The notes under the pieces were generated by a model. That model made no database searches. It saw nothing but the letters and a program-made list of their open reading frames with translations, and was not told where the DNA came from. DNA of 64,000 nt from Phellopilus nigrolimitatus (Eukaryota; Basidiomycota; Agaricomycetes; Hymenochaetales; Hymenochaetaceae), in NCBI GenBank assembly GCA_021029095.1, contig JAJOHG010000002.1, positions 1,364,001 through 1,428,000 on the forward strand, read 5' to 3'. Positions 1-11,544 of the stretch are shown here, piece by piece. The position numbers and the translations under genes were made by a program. Within the stretch, counting starts at the first letter, position 1. Each line of letters begins with the position of its first letter.

Positions 1-1081
1 GGCCTTCCTCGAATCGTTCTTCCGCTTCCTTGTAAAAGCGGTGTGTGGGACCCAGCAGCAGCAGCAGCCACAGCCGCAACCGCAACCGCAGCCGCAAAAG
101 CCGCAAAAGCCTCAGGTGCCACATGTTGGGCAGCACAATGGACAGCCTGTGTCGTACCCACCCCACCAGCAACACCAGCAACACCAGCAACACCAGCAAG
201 ATCAACAGAATGGGAGGCCCTACGTACATCTCTCCGTCTTAGGTTTTGAATTTTCATTATCTTACTATTTGTCTCTCCCCAGTACCACAACGACTACCTC
301 GCGCATTCGCAGGACGCGCACTATGTTTCCCTGCGGAAACGGGCTGGCTCTGCGGGGGCGGAGATGGGCCGACTTTTCGGGGAAAGTCGCGCTGCTTACG
401 AGGGCGGAGACCGTGCGGGGGCAAAGAGCCTAAGTGATAGGGCGAAGAAGTTGCGTCTTGAAAAAGACCGCCTCAATCTCGAGGCGGCTGATTGGATTTT
501 TGAGCGTGCGTTTTATTTCGAGTTTCCTGGGAGCCATTTATATTTATTGCACCCACGTTCCTTGTCTTTTTAACTAACGAGCACCTTCGGCAGAAAACAA
601 CAAGGGTCGCCCACCGGGAGAAGTCGACTTGCACGGACTTCATGCAGAAGAGGCTGTTGAGCGTACTGAGAAGGCGATCTTAGATACGCGTCAAGGTGGG
701 CTATCCGAGCTTCGACTCATCGTAGGTAAGAACACACGATATCTTAGGCACAAACTGCACTCATATTGAAATGTGAAAACGTGTTTACAAGGCAAGGGTA
801 TCCACTCTCAGAATCATGAGGCTGTCCTGAAGCCGCGCATCGAAGAATTGATGCAAAAGTTTGTTCTACTTTGAACGTTAGAATGAAATTATTGCGTGTC
901 TAATCTATTCTTTTCGTATTTTCATCTTAGGCATAAGATCGTCGCCGAACTCGACCCGGACAACTCAGGGGTCCTTGTCGTGTACTTCGACGGCCGCGGG
1001 CGCACCAAGGGTCGTGAAATTGACCCGAGCGAAATCACAAGGCGCTTGGGTGACCAGGACAAGAGCTGTATAGTCATGTAA
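1..1081 (+). CDS. Smr-domain protein with DUF1771 (5' partial)
   Basis: The frame is open from the first bases of the window, so the 5' end is missing. Introns fit at 224-282, 506-593, 726-791 and 859-930, and the stop is at 1079-1081. In order I see a Gln/Pro-rich low-complexity stretch with CAG and CAN runs, a DUF1771-like helical segment (GRLFGESRAAY to AADWIFE), and a C-terminal Smr domain (VDLHG, then LIVGKGIHS near 720-810). The VDLHG and GxG motifs are the family hallmarks. Known family: DUF1771 plus Smr proteins bind nucleic acids; Smr domains in MutS2, NONU-1 and Cue2-like proteins cut nucleic acid, including mRNA at stalled ribosomes. A role in RNA metabolism is inference. Domain assignment is confident; the N-terminus cannot be judged. 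Confidence 0.85.
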
Positions 1082-1221
1082 ATGCTCTTCTTGGATAAAG
1101 TGCACATGTATTTTCTTGTTGTTTTAGTTCTGGATGTTGTCTAGCTCAGTTTGTTAAGGCTTTGGTACCTCTACACAGCAGAAGATGTTTTCTCTTACGA
1201 AAGCCTGAAACTGTAAAATAT

Positions 1222-2078
1222 ATGCGCGCCGGTCACGCTCGTCGTGTAAGTTGCCGAGCTATACTGTGACAGCCATCATCTTGACAACCGCCTTGCTGTT
1301 TATGAAGCTCGTTCTATACCAGCCTCTTAGAGCTCTTTTTTCGTTCCAAGCGGATCTACGGAGAGTATCAGCACAGAAAGCTTCAAGACGCCGATGTTTC
1401 TCGGCGTCAGCGACAGCTTGGTCTAATCCGTACCCATATCCGAACTCCCAAGACCCGACGCCCTACCAGGTTTTCCACCTTCAGACCGATGCTTCGCCAG
1501 CAGACGTTAAACAACGTTGTGCGTGAACGTCTAAGTTTGCTGCTCGAGAGCACCATTGTTGAACATTTTGAACAGATTACGAGCTCGTCCGGCTCTACCA
1601 TCCCGACTCTGCAGAGTCGCGACGGCTCGAGCCAGACCCCGCTGTCAGACATGCGCGGTTCAGCGCTATTACTCGGGCATATACTCATTTGACAAAGCGC
1701 CCTACTAGTGATGGCTCAGATGGCACGTCTGAGACCGGTGAAGGATTCGCTAATCGCTGGAGACGCGCGCCGCACGCGCACAAAAGGCCGTATTTTGAAG
1801 ATAAGTACGTAGACGAGCGATGGAAGGAGCGATTTATGTGGGGAACCTTGACATTCGTGCGTATCGGCCATCTAGCAATTCTTCGTGGTATCTCGCTCAC
1901 AGTGGTCCAGGCTGTTCTCGCGGTCGCTGCCCAATCGTTTTCGGTGCGGCAGCGTCGTAACCAACTTATTGCTGACCACGTAACGGAAAGTCCACTATCA
2001 TCGTGGAAGCCGCCTGAAAACTCTAGTCGTCGTAATGAAGCCGATGAAGATGCCATGAGATTGAAGGGTCGACCTTGA
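1222..2078 (+). CDS. Mitochondrial J-domain co-chaperone, 240 aa
   Basis: Three exons (1222-1245, 1323-1518, 1576-2078) join in frame to 240 codons. The N-terminus is basic and hydroxylated (MRAGHARR, then RRRCFSASA), which looks like a mitochondrial presequence with a processing site. A J domain follows: YQVFHLQTDASPADVKQR, then the YHPD loop just after the second intron, then helix IV (SAITRAYTHL). The HPD signature, needed to stimulate Hsp70 ATPase, is present. A hydrophobic stretch in the C-terminal half (ILRGISLTVVQAVLAVAA) could anchor it in a membrane. No Gly/Phe or zinc-finger region is seen, so it is a class III J-protein. Inference: it partners mitochondrial Hsp70 at the inner membrane. 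The tiny first exon was chosen because it gives an ATG, an in-phase donor and a presequence. Confidence 0.82.
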
Positions 2079-2447
2079 GGCGGGGTCCATAGAGTAAGTA
2101 CCGATACAAGGACAACTGTTTGAGACGCGCTTATAACAGATATCGATTAGCGAGGGAAATGCTTAAAGCCTACTATGTATTCAAAACGTCAAATGTGAAA
2201 TGTGAAAGCTTTCCGAGCACACGAGGATATACAACAAAATAAGGAAGACATGCGATCAATGGTGCGACCATTGCCTTATGCTGAAATTGTCTCGCTGACG
2301 CTCAACGTCCTGCGATGACACAGTGCAGGTTGCACCCAACAAAACTTTTTGAATCCAGAAGAAGATCATCCTAAGAACTGTTCTAGAAATGGCAGAAACA
2401 ATAATGTCAAGAGGGCAATGAAATCTCGTCAAACAATGACGTACCGA

Positions 2448-3371
2448 CTATTGTCGAATCGGTTGTCTATTAAGCAGTTCGTTCAGGTGTCGTGCGACAA
2501 CGCCGACAGCCTCCTCGACGACGGGTCTTTCTTCTGCGGCGACCCTTTTCAGCAGCCGCCCAAACCTATCCGGATGCCATCGTCGAAGAGCATCCCTGAT
2601 GCGTTCTTTGGGAGTCTGGGTTGTGGAATGAGTCTGTGAAAACAAAAATGCGGAAATAGCACCCATGGTGATTGACGAAGGAGCTGACGGTCGGCTGAAC
2701 ATTGGCCAGGGAATCGAGTGGAACGACAAGGGATCTGAAGAAGTCGTCATTGCAGCCCATTGGCTCTCGTAGGTTTTCCATGCATGTGCCATAGCCTTAT
2801 CCGCCGCTGCTTTCTTGCGCCTCTCCCACTCTCTGGCCTCTTCTTCGTGTGCTCTGTGTCTCTCCTCCATAATAAGTCGCCTCTCGATTTCACGCCTCAT
2901 ATGAATCTTCGCCTGTATCCGCCGCACTTCCTCTTGGACCAGTCTCGTTCTCTCCGCTTCTCGTATCGCAGCTATTTGGCGTGCCTGCTCTCGGATCATC
3001 CGCACCTGAACGTCGACTGAATACGCCTGCTCCTCCCAGAGGCACTGTTTCCCAGATCCCTCGAACTCGTTGCAGGGCCATTCCGGTTCAAAAACGCGTG
3101 TCCCGCCTGTAGCGTCGCTCGACAAATGTTTATGCATGTGTGGATGCCTCGCTTCTGAGTACTGCTGTTCTGCGATCCACGTGTACGTGTCGACCGACGT
3201 CCTGCGTGGCCGGCCTTTGCCTTCGTGTGGCAGCGGGGTCCGCGAGCGGTTCAGCGGCTCGGCAGCATGGTGCTTCTCGCGGATAGCATTGGGTGTCTTC
3301 GACCGCGGGACATGTGTATGGTTGGTGGATGGGTGAAGAGGGCTCCCAGCACGATAGCTCGCCAGAGGCAT
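2448..3371 (-). CDS. NFKBIL1-like protein with J-like WHPDRF motif, 307 aa
   Basis: This is a single-exon gene. The ATG at 3371-3369 is preferred over an in-frame GTG five codons upstream. The N-terminal third is Pro/Ser/Arg-rich and probably disordered. The middle is a long charged helix (about residues 110-200, rich in Arg, Glu and Ala; probable coiled coil). The C-terminus carries KERIRDALRRWHPDRFGRLL, which resembles the J-like segment of the NFKBIL1 (I-kappa-B-like) family found in many basidiomycetes. Its function in fungi is unknown; animal NFKBIL1 has been linked to mRNA processing. It converges with the J-protein upstream (3' ends 369 bp apart). The family is recognised by motif only, so function is left open. 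Confidence 0.72.
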   Translation of the reverse strand: MPLASYRAGSPLHPSTNHTHVPRSKTPNAIREKHHAAEPLNRSRTPLPHEGKGRPRRTSVDTYTWIAEQQYSEARHPHMHKHLSSDATGGTRVFEPEWPCNEFEGSGKQCLWEEQAYSVDVQVRMIREQARQIAAIREAERTRLVQEEVRRIQAKIHMRREIERRLIMEERHRAHEEEAREWERRKKAAADKAMAHAWKTYESQWAAMTTSSDPLSFHSIPWPMFSRPSAPSSITMGAISAFLFSQTHSTTQTPKERIRDALRRWHPDRFGRLLKRVAAEERPVVEEAVGVVARHLNELLNRQPIRQ

Positions 3372-4100
3372 TGTGTCTAGAGGCACCCAGAGATTCGTTC
3401 TGCAAGCTCAAGCAGGATAAAGAAGTCGGAAGTCGAAGTTAAGGACGGATAAGAGAAGGCTTGGGTGGGGTCGTATCCAGTACAACTATCTCAGTGGGAC
3501 GCTCAACGACGAACGCCTCTCGCCTACGGGCTGGTGCTTAAGAAAGTTGGTGTTGGTCTGCTGCCAGCGCAAAAGCAGTCGCTAGTGCGCTTTCTACCGA
3601 TTAGCTCGGACCGCCGTATCCGTCAACTGCATGAGGCATTGTTTGCCTTGCTCAAGTCGCGCTGCTGTCTTCTATTACGAAACCACGTCTAGCGCGCCCC
3701 GCATTGCGGTGCTATTTGTACGTTTTTAGCTTGTCCTTCGTTTGTCAGGAATCTGTCCAATACGTCCCCGGAACTAAAGTAGACAGGTCGGTAAACTGGC
3801 TAAAAACGCGATGAGTAAATTGTTATGTGAAAAGTTGCTCGTCACATTATGAACTTTTTAATGCGTGGTTTGGCACATTCTCAAGGCTCACGAACATGAC
3901 CGTTTGACTCATGTTAAACGTGCAATGTGACGATGCGATATTAGATTGCAGGAGAGGTACAGTCAGAGAAAATAAAAAATAAAAATAAAAGAAGGAAGTA
4001 CAGCCGGGCATCGTGGCACGCTCAATTGCACGCTGCTTCTTAAAAGAAAAGGCAACCTATTGGAGAATATGATTCCCTCAGGCATCCGATATTCTGTGGC
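3372..4100. other. Intergenic stretch, no gene recognised
   Basis: About 730 bp between the NFKBIL1-like start (minus strand) and the ubiquitin-fusion stop. It holds only short frames with no family resemblance and an A-rich patch near 3968-3990. It must contain the promoter of the NFKBIL1-like gene and the 3' end of the ubiquitin gene. Confidence 0.6.
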
Positions 4101-4965
<865 letters not shown>

Positions 4966-5607
4966 CTTGATGAACAAACCAAAGTATAGAACACAAGCTC
5001 AAGACGGCCAGAAGGGATGAGACACGCTGGGCTGAGTGTTCGCGTGGCGTCTATGTACTGCACACAGACACTTAAGTAGGGCGGTCCGAAGGGGAAGTGG
5101 CGAGCAAAGCCACAAGTCACACTTTGTAAGTCATGTGAGTGGCGACTTGAGTTGGAGGGGAAACCGGATGTCGTTTGAGCGGCGTATGACGTTGCCGCAG
5201 CCAGTCTGAGAAAATGTTCAGGCCAGGAGAAGGTGATTTGTAGCAGCAGATTCAAATCGAGACCAGAGTTTCGTATGTCCACCAAGCAGTAGCAGCACCC
5301 TTGACCCTTGAGGCCACCTTTAAAGAGTACTTCGTACGGTACGATCACAAGCAAAATAGGGCTTTGCGTTTGCGAATGATACGGTACATGGATACATGCG
5401 TGACGAAGAAACATTACCCTTACCGCAGGACACACGCCCTGCGCTGCCACGTGTGCATTGCCGAGGCCTGCGCGAATCGTGGTGGGATGTGCTGCAAAGG
5501 CGTGTTTTTATCGCGTTACGTTACGCAGAGACGAAGCAAGCTTAAGTGCGCAGCGAGAACGCGTCGCTCACCCTAACCTATTCATCGTCTTTCGAGATAG
5601 AGCGCCA
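4966..5607. promoter_or_regulatory. Divergent promoter region, ubiquitin fusion / coiled-coil gene
   Basis: 642 bp lie between the start codons of two divergently transcribed genes, so both promoters must be here. I found no clear TATA box and no recognisable gene. Short frames in this stretch have no family resemblance. Confidence 0.5.
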
Positions 5608-6675
5608 ATGTACAGTAGCTCAGCCGAAAGCGAGATCGAGTGAGTTCTCAAATAGGCGAAAATCGTATTCGGACCAACTGACAAATGCAAACTGCAGTGA
5701 TGCGCTACGTCATGCCACCTCATCGCGTTCCCCGCTAGCAGAGCTAGTCTCTGACCCTGTACTGCTAAGGTCACTAACGACGTCGAGATATGAAAAGAGT
5801 CGGTCATCGTCTCGACGGCGAAATGAGGGAAAGAGACGCGATCGAGGAGAGTCCGAGTCAGCTAGCCATATTCTATCCGTGGTTCTGGCTGAGGAAGAGC
5901 GCGAAGTCCAGCATTTGAGGTCTCAACTCATAACCATAGGCGAGCAACTGAAAAGCTCGATTCGAAGAACAGCAGATGCAGAGCAATTAGCTCAGACAGC
6001 CCAGTCTCGAGAACGGGAGGCGATAGCGAGGGCCGTTCAGGCAGGAACAAGCTAAACATCGGACTGAACTTGAGGTTTCGCGGCAGCAGGAGGAAATCAA
6101 GAGATACCGGCAGCAGATCGAGGCGATGGAAAGACAGTTCACGAAAGCCGAAAGTGACATACGGATGTTAGAAAGGGAAAGAGATAACGCAGAAGAGGAG
6201 GCTGAGGCGGCAAAGGATGCAGTACGAAAGTGCAAGCAGGTGATATCGGATGCGAAGGCGAGGGAGGAGGGTTTAGAGGAAGGGCGGCGGTTAGGGATGA
6301 TGCGAGGGTTTAGCAACGGACGGTTGAAGGGCTGGAAAGTTGGTCGGCAAGACGGATTCGAAGAGGGACGTGCGTACGGCAGACAAGAAGGACGAATAGC
6401 GGGAGAGGGCGACGGTCGACGGGTCGAGAGAAATCGAGTCATGGCAGAGTTTGACCGTTATCTGGATGATGATGAGGATGGAGAAGGCGACAGCGTAAGT
6501 GTTCCGATGTTCTTTGGCCATGAACTTATTGACAAAACTGTAGTTTAAGCGCACACAAAACTGGGCTGAGTCCGTTGGACAATCATTTGACGAAGCCGTT
6601 GCTGTGGAAGCAAGCTCGATGCAATCGTCGTCACCACCTATCCCAGTGCGAGGAGAGCCGATGTTCACAGAATAA
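5608..6675 (+). CDS. Coiled-coil protein with 13 glycines at exact 4-residue spacing, about 300 aa
   Basis: Start MYSSSAESEI at 5608, intron 5640-5697 (GTGAGT, branch CTGAC), a long second exon, then intron 6495-6543 and a final exon ending at 6675 (VRGEPMFTE). A basic Ser/Arg-rich N-terminus leads into Glu/Arg/Gln-rich coiled coils. These are followed by a segment (6270-6416) in which every fourth residue is glycine, 13 times in a row. The two halves are in different frames near 6040. Either a weak-donor intron (GTTCAG, 6035-6086, in phase) or a one-base frameshift joins them; the coiled-coil coding continues through the disputed stretch. I do not recognise the family. FliH-type GxxxG helices are the closest structural parallel I know; a helix-packing role is inference. 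Confidence 0.65.
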
Positions 6676-6985
6676 CGGCGCAGGTCGCCCTTGTTCTTGG
6701 TCGAACACTGTCGCCTGGCGCGAGTCGTTCATAAAATTGATGGATTATTTAAATTGATTTGTCGCCAGAAGTTATACATCCAAGTACTGACTATAGGCTA
6801 GATGATCGATGGTGGTGGTTAGAGAGCAAGAGAGAGAAAGCACGCGCGCATGAAAGCCAAGCTGACGCGCCTCTCGGTCCCGGCGGACGCGAACTAGCAA
6901 ACAAGTGACGTAAAGGGCGATCAGATGGACCACATCTGCGATCTACCGTTAGTAGCATTCCTTCCTCTCAAGAACAATCATCACC
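6676..6985. other. Intergenic stretch before the amidohydrolase
   Basis: 310 bp between two same-strand genes. A purine-rich run (near 6825-6850) is the only compositional feature. It is the presumed 3' region of the coiled-coil gene and promoter of the amidohydrolase. Confidence 0.5.
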
Positions 6986-8195
6986 ATGTCCGACCAGCCA
7001 CTACCCTCTCCTGGCATCGCCGTGCGTCGTAAAGGCCCTAAGTCGCTCCCAAAGCTTCCGCTATCCGTCTTCACTCCGCCCAGCACCGGCGCCTCCGACA
7101 AGTTCCCTCTCCCGCCCAGTCCGAGCGCCGTACACCCGCAGTTTGTCATTGATGCCCAGGTGCAGATCGAGGGGTCAAGCCTCGATACGTGGAAGGCAGA
7201 GACGGTCGATTCCTTTGGCAGCAAGTCCGACGGAGTCGTCGTTTCTCTGGCTTCTGCGGATGTGCAGGACGTCCGGAAGGTTGTCGAAGGGTGAGCCACC
7301 ACGCGCGAATCTTTCCCTATTCACATACTCAGCTAAAATGTATATGCGCGTCAGATTGTCGGGTGACGCGTCAATCATCGCTGTATCTATTGCCTTTCCC
7401 CTGGAAAAGGGTGTCCCAGCGAGCCCTCCCCAGTTCCAGACGTCGTCGTCGCCCCGCATACATTTGAGCACGACGGTCACGGAGAGTTCCCCAAACCATG
7501 TCGAGGGGATCTCCTGGGCCCTTGACCAGGGCTACGTCGTTGATGTGCACTCTAATGTCGGAAAAGACGAAGCCGGATGGGAGATTCTCGAGGATGTCGT
7601 CGATAAGGCCGCGGGCTCTCTCAAAGACAGCAAAGGCAGGAGAATCGTGCTGGGTATGTATCTTTTCGAATACTGTGTTCGCGCTTCTCTAAAAGAAATA
7701 TATCTTAGCGAACGTTTTACCCCCGCCCCACTCCTTGTCCCTCCCCATCGTCAAACTCCTAACCCACCCGACCTACAACGCATACCAAAGCCACATTGCA
7801 ACCCTGTCCCTTTATTCAAACGTATACCTCAAGTTCCTTCCTCCGGCGTGGGGAGAGCCTACTCCGCAGGCCGCAACAAATGATCTCAGCAAAGAGGCAA
7901 GGGAATGGAAACGGCGTGTCAAGATGTACCGTGCGTAGCCATCTCCTTTCTCCATGAATGGTCCCCGCTGATGTTCTTTGTCTTTTCCTCATCTTTTACA
8001 GTTGGCCCTGCCGTGGAAGCGTTCGGCTACCAACGCATCATATTTGGCACCTCCCCTTCCCCGGTAACAAGCACACAATCGAAAGCCGGATATTGGTACG
8101 AAATCGCACGCGAGTCCTTGGCTGAGCTGGGACTCGAGCAGGAGGACATCGACGCGGTTTTCAGTGGTAATGCGAAGACTGTTTATGGTGCATAA
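6986..8195 (+). CDS. Amidohydrolase-2-like TIM-barrel metal hydrolase, 339 aa
   Basis: Four exons (6986-7290, 7355-7653, 7709-7930, 8002-8195) give exactly 340 codons, with a good start context (CACCATGTC). The pattern fits Amidohydrolase_2 (PF04909-type): EGISWALDQGYVVDVHSNVG in the middle, ANVLPPPHSLSLPIVKLL, VYLKFLPPAWGEP, and a C-terminal GYQRIIFGTSPSP followed by WYEIARESLAELG and an FSGNAKTVYG ending. The last block is the usual end of the barrel, where the family places a metal-site aspartate; here the aspartate position reads TSPS, so catalytic competence is uncertain. Substrate unknown. The family includes decarboxylases and lactone hydrolases of aromatic metabolism; any such role here is inference. 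Confidence 0.72.
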
Positions 8196-8424
8196 ATGTA
8201 CCTTCATAAACTGTGCTGTGCAACTTTAACATATAGTGCTAACTAGACCGTGCACTCACGTTCGCCAGAACTTGGTTATGACTCATTTTTGTATGTATAG
8301 GGCACAGTATCTTTCATAGCGGTTAGGGGTTACAGATGCTAGTTATACAAACCACAAAACAATGTAATAGTTATAGTAACAGCATTGTGCAAGGAGAATG
8401 GAACCGAGAAAGCATGTACATGAA

Positions 8425-8534
8425 TTACTTCGGGTTTGCACCGCCCATGTTGTTCCGCTGCATGAATGACTGGAACAAGTCTGCGTTGAACGGCGCCCCT
8501 CCCGAGTTTGGAGGCCCAGGCATCCCAGGCTGTC

Positions 8535-8565
<31 letters not shown>

Positions 8566-11321
8566 TGCATGGCCGCAAGCGCCTGGTGTATGTTCATATT
8601 CATCCCGCCAGTCATCCCAGCGAAGTTCTGTAAGCTCGGCCCAACATTAGGCGAGGGTCCGACACTCCCCGGCCCAAATAGCGCCTGTTGGCCCGCATTG
8701 AAAGGCGGCTGCGCGCCCATGTTCCCCATGTTCCCCTCGTTCAGGTTTCCATGCCACATACCCGCAGGCGGAATTCCCGGCATATGTGGGTTTCCCGGGT
8801 GGGCGCCCGATGAGCTCGCAGCGGCGGTGGCGGCAGCCTGCGCCTGCATCATCATTTGCTGCTGCTGACGGAGGCGGTGGTGTGCTGCAAACTTGTTCTT
8901 CTCTTCCTGGCTCATGTTCTGTATGGCCGACATCCAGTTGGCCATTACGTTGCCACCCGAAGGGCCTGGCGGGTTTGCCCGGGGAAACTCTGGTATGCCC
9001 GTTTCTGGAAACGCGGCACCGACTAGATTGCCGTCTCCTACAGGGAAGATAAGGAGCGTGGGTTTTTCAACGCCGTCAGGCGGAATTGGCCACTGGCCTA
9101 TAGCGTACTAGAATGCAAGTCAGTGTTAGACTAATTCTCGCTGAAGAGAAGAACGTGCAGACCACATGCTGAGCTTGGAGTTGAGTAACCAAGGATCCAA
9201 AGACCCGTGCGTTTTGATGAGCATCGATAGTACGAGCCAACTGCCTTATATGACACATCACAGGTTCGTGGCGTTGAATCCAGTCTCTCATTACAGGTAC
9301 TAGAGAGACAGCATGGTCTGATATTACGAGCTTGAGCTTGGAAGGCCACAGATCTGGCCGACTATAACATGATGTCAATACGCGTTGCCTTTGTCATTTC
9401 TCATGCAGCACTTACATATTCGTTTTCCCTTGAACTACTACTTCGGTTTCCATAATAGATGAAGATGGGCCATTCCACATAAAGGACCCCGCCCAGACCA
9501 CTTTTTCGCCTCTTCCCGGTCCCGGTTGGGTTTGGGGTGGCTTTGAGGTCGAAGCAGACGGTATCGAGGATTCGCCCATTGGACCCAGCTGTCCATGTTG
9601 CTGTTGCGCCGGAGCTAAGGACATGGACGCCTGACCTTGAATCCCCTCCTTCATTCTCAGCTTTTGCATTTGCGCCGCCACACTCGGAGATATGTGCGCG
9701 AGCATGTTCCCAGCGGGATGCGCGCTGTCATCCACACTGGAAGGAACGGGCTTAGATTGTTGGGGTTGCCTCAGTGACTGTACAAGAGGAGCAGGCTGAG
9801 ATGCTGGTAGTTGGGAAAGATGCGAAGGTGCTTGAGACGCTGTTCCAGAATCCTGACCTTCATTGAGGGAAGTTGTTGTAGACGGCGGAGGTGGAAGCTC
9901 CTCTGAAGTAGATCTCCTTCAGATTTCGCAACGGCATCCTTGTTAGATTCTGCAGATTTATTCGAAGCAAGTTTTTGTGCTGATAAAAGAAATTGCTTAA
10001 TTCTGTTACCAATCATAGTTTTGTGAACTATTTGCGCTTTCAGCTTTTCCGCATCCTGAACTCGACCCTGACTTATTAGATTCGCAAGTTCTGTGCGGTC
10101 TGCCATAATGTTGGCCTCCAAACCTCGATATCTCTGCAAAGTCTGCATTAAAGCCACACTGGGACCCGGTTGCGGAGGTGCAGTGGTAGGCTGTGCAGGA
10201 GGTAACGAAGACGAAGCCACACCGCTAGCCAAAGTAATTGGCACTGTTGTCGGCACTGAGTTAGACTGCGAGGAAGACGTCGGTGTCGTCTGAGGCGCGT
10301 TCGTCGGAGTAGAAACGCGTGCACGCTTTGCGTCCCCCGCGTTATCGGCGTCATCAGTTTCGTTAACACGTTTTACTTTAGCGACAGCAAGTTAGCGATC
10401 AAAGGCATTGATAAGTTTGAAACTATCGCACTTGACAATGGTGACCAAGCCGACTGAGAAGAAAGCTGGATTACATGTTCTTGCCGCACGGAAAACCAAA
10501 CTTGGCATGCCTCAGAGACCATCTAATAGATTTGCTTAAGTATCATCCGTTGGCATTGTTCGTAACACGAGCTAACCGAGCTATGAAGTTCCGAAAATTG
10601 TTGGTTTGGTCTAAGCATAACCATGTTTAAATTAATATTTCTCTAAAGGGGTTTAATTAGGTGGTACAGATAACTTGTCATAACACGCACCTTCCGCAGC
10701 TCGTCAGGCAATGATTTCCAGGACAGGGTATCCAAGTTGGACATTTGGTTCCACAACGGATGGCGTGCCTCATCTGGTTTACCGAATGAAATGTGAATTA
10801 TGTGACACAGCGAGGCCGTTTGGTTTTCTGAAGATTTATCTAGGAGTACCTCCTTGCCAGATTGTTGTGTTTTGAAGAGAAGGTCAAACATCTCAAGCTT
10901 AGCGTCAGACTAACGCCTCCAATGGTACGGAATATTGAATGAATCGTACCTCCAGAGCTGCTGCATAACCTTCTAACGCAGCCATACCCATTTTACCTCC
11001 CGAGCCAGTCCTGCCAATGCCTAGTTTTGACGACTCCTCTCGGAGTTCTTTCCAGACATATTGCGGACCGCTGAAGTAGCGTTTTGCAAGAAGTGGGGTA
11101 GGACGACAATCCGCAGTCGCATATGTGACGACACTGACATTGAACTGAGGAGATGAGCGTTAAGGCGTAGGAGGCGTATAATGAGTACTAACATGCTCTC
11201 CGGACCTGCCTTCGAGAAGGCGAGTAAAGAGAGGTTGAATATAGCTAATAAAGATGGCGTTCCATTGGCTTGCAAGAGCTATGGAGGAGTCAGTGAGAAT
11301 TGTTACCGCAACGTCGCTCAT
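8425..11321 (-). CDS. MED25: Mediator subunit 25-like protein (VWA + ACID-like), about 840 aa, two frame breaks
   Basis: Eight exons on the minus strand: 11193-11321, 10950-11144, 10691-10891, 10577-10642, 10432-10522, 9416-10375, 9166-9361 and 8425-9107. The N-terminus is a Med25-type VWA domain (VAVTILTDSSIALASQW; a Gly-rich GRTGSGGKMGMAALEGY loop; NMVMLRPNQQFSELHSS). A Pro/Ser/Gln linker follows, then a segment that fits the PTOV/ACID fold (VVWAGSFMWNG; LWPSKLKLVIS; KPTLLIFPVGDGNLVGAAFP), then a Gln/Met/Gly-rich tail. MED25 links activators to Mediator in the nucleus. Exon lengths need one missing base in exon 6 near 9905 and one in exon 8 at the CAG tract near 8540-8575, where the fitting frame becomes poly-Gln and ends ...NMGGANPK at 8425. 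Confidence 0.78.
8537..8565. repeat. CAG/CTG trinucleotide repeat inside MED25-like gene
   Basis: A pure run of nearly ten CTG units on the plus strand (CAG on the coding strand). It encodes poly-Gln in the frame that continues to a sensible C-terminus, but poly-Ser in the frame arriving from upstream. Confidence 0.9.
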
Positions 11322-11544
11322 TGCAGCACAGTTGAGCCCGAAGTTCGGATGACAAGACAAGACGAGTAACGTAGAATCACGTGCGATACTTATACAAGTA
11401 CACTTCTTCTCTCGCGGGAAACGCGTCAACAGAAGTCATTAAACCTGGGGGGAGGCAATCCCTGCCAAAAGAGTGTGCATTTGTAGTTGATTACACTTCT
11501 ACCAAAAACGGAAATTTTGCGACTCCTGAGTGAAAGACAAGTTA

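Noticed and set aside
3465..3692. 75-codon open frame on the plus strand
   Set aside because: No family resemblance, overlaps the promoter side of the NFKBIL1-like gene, and has no splice-linked partner exons.
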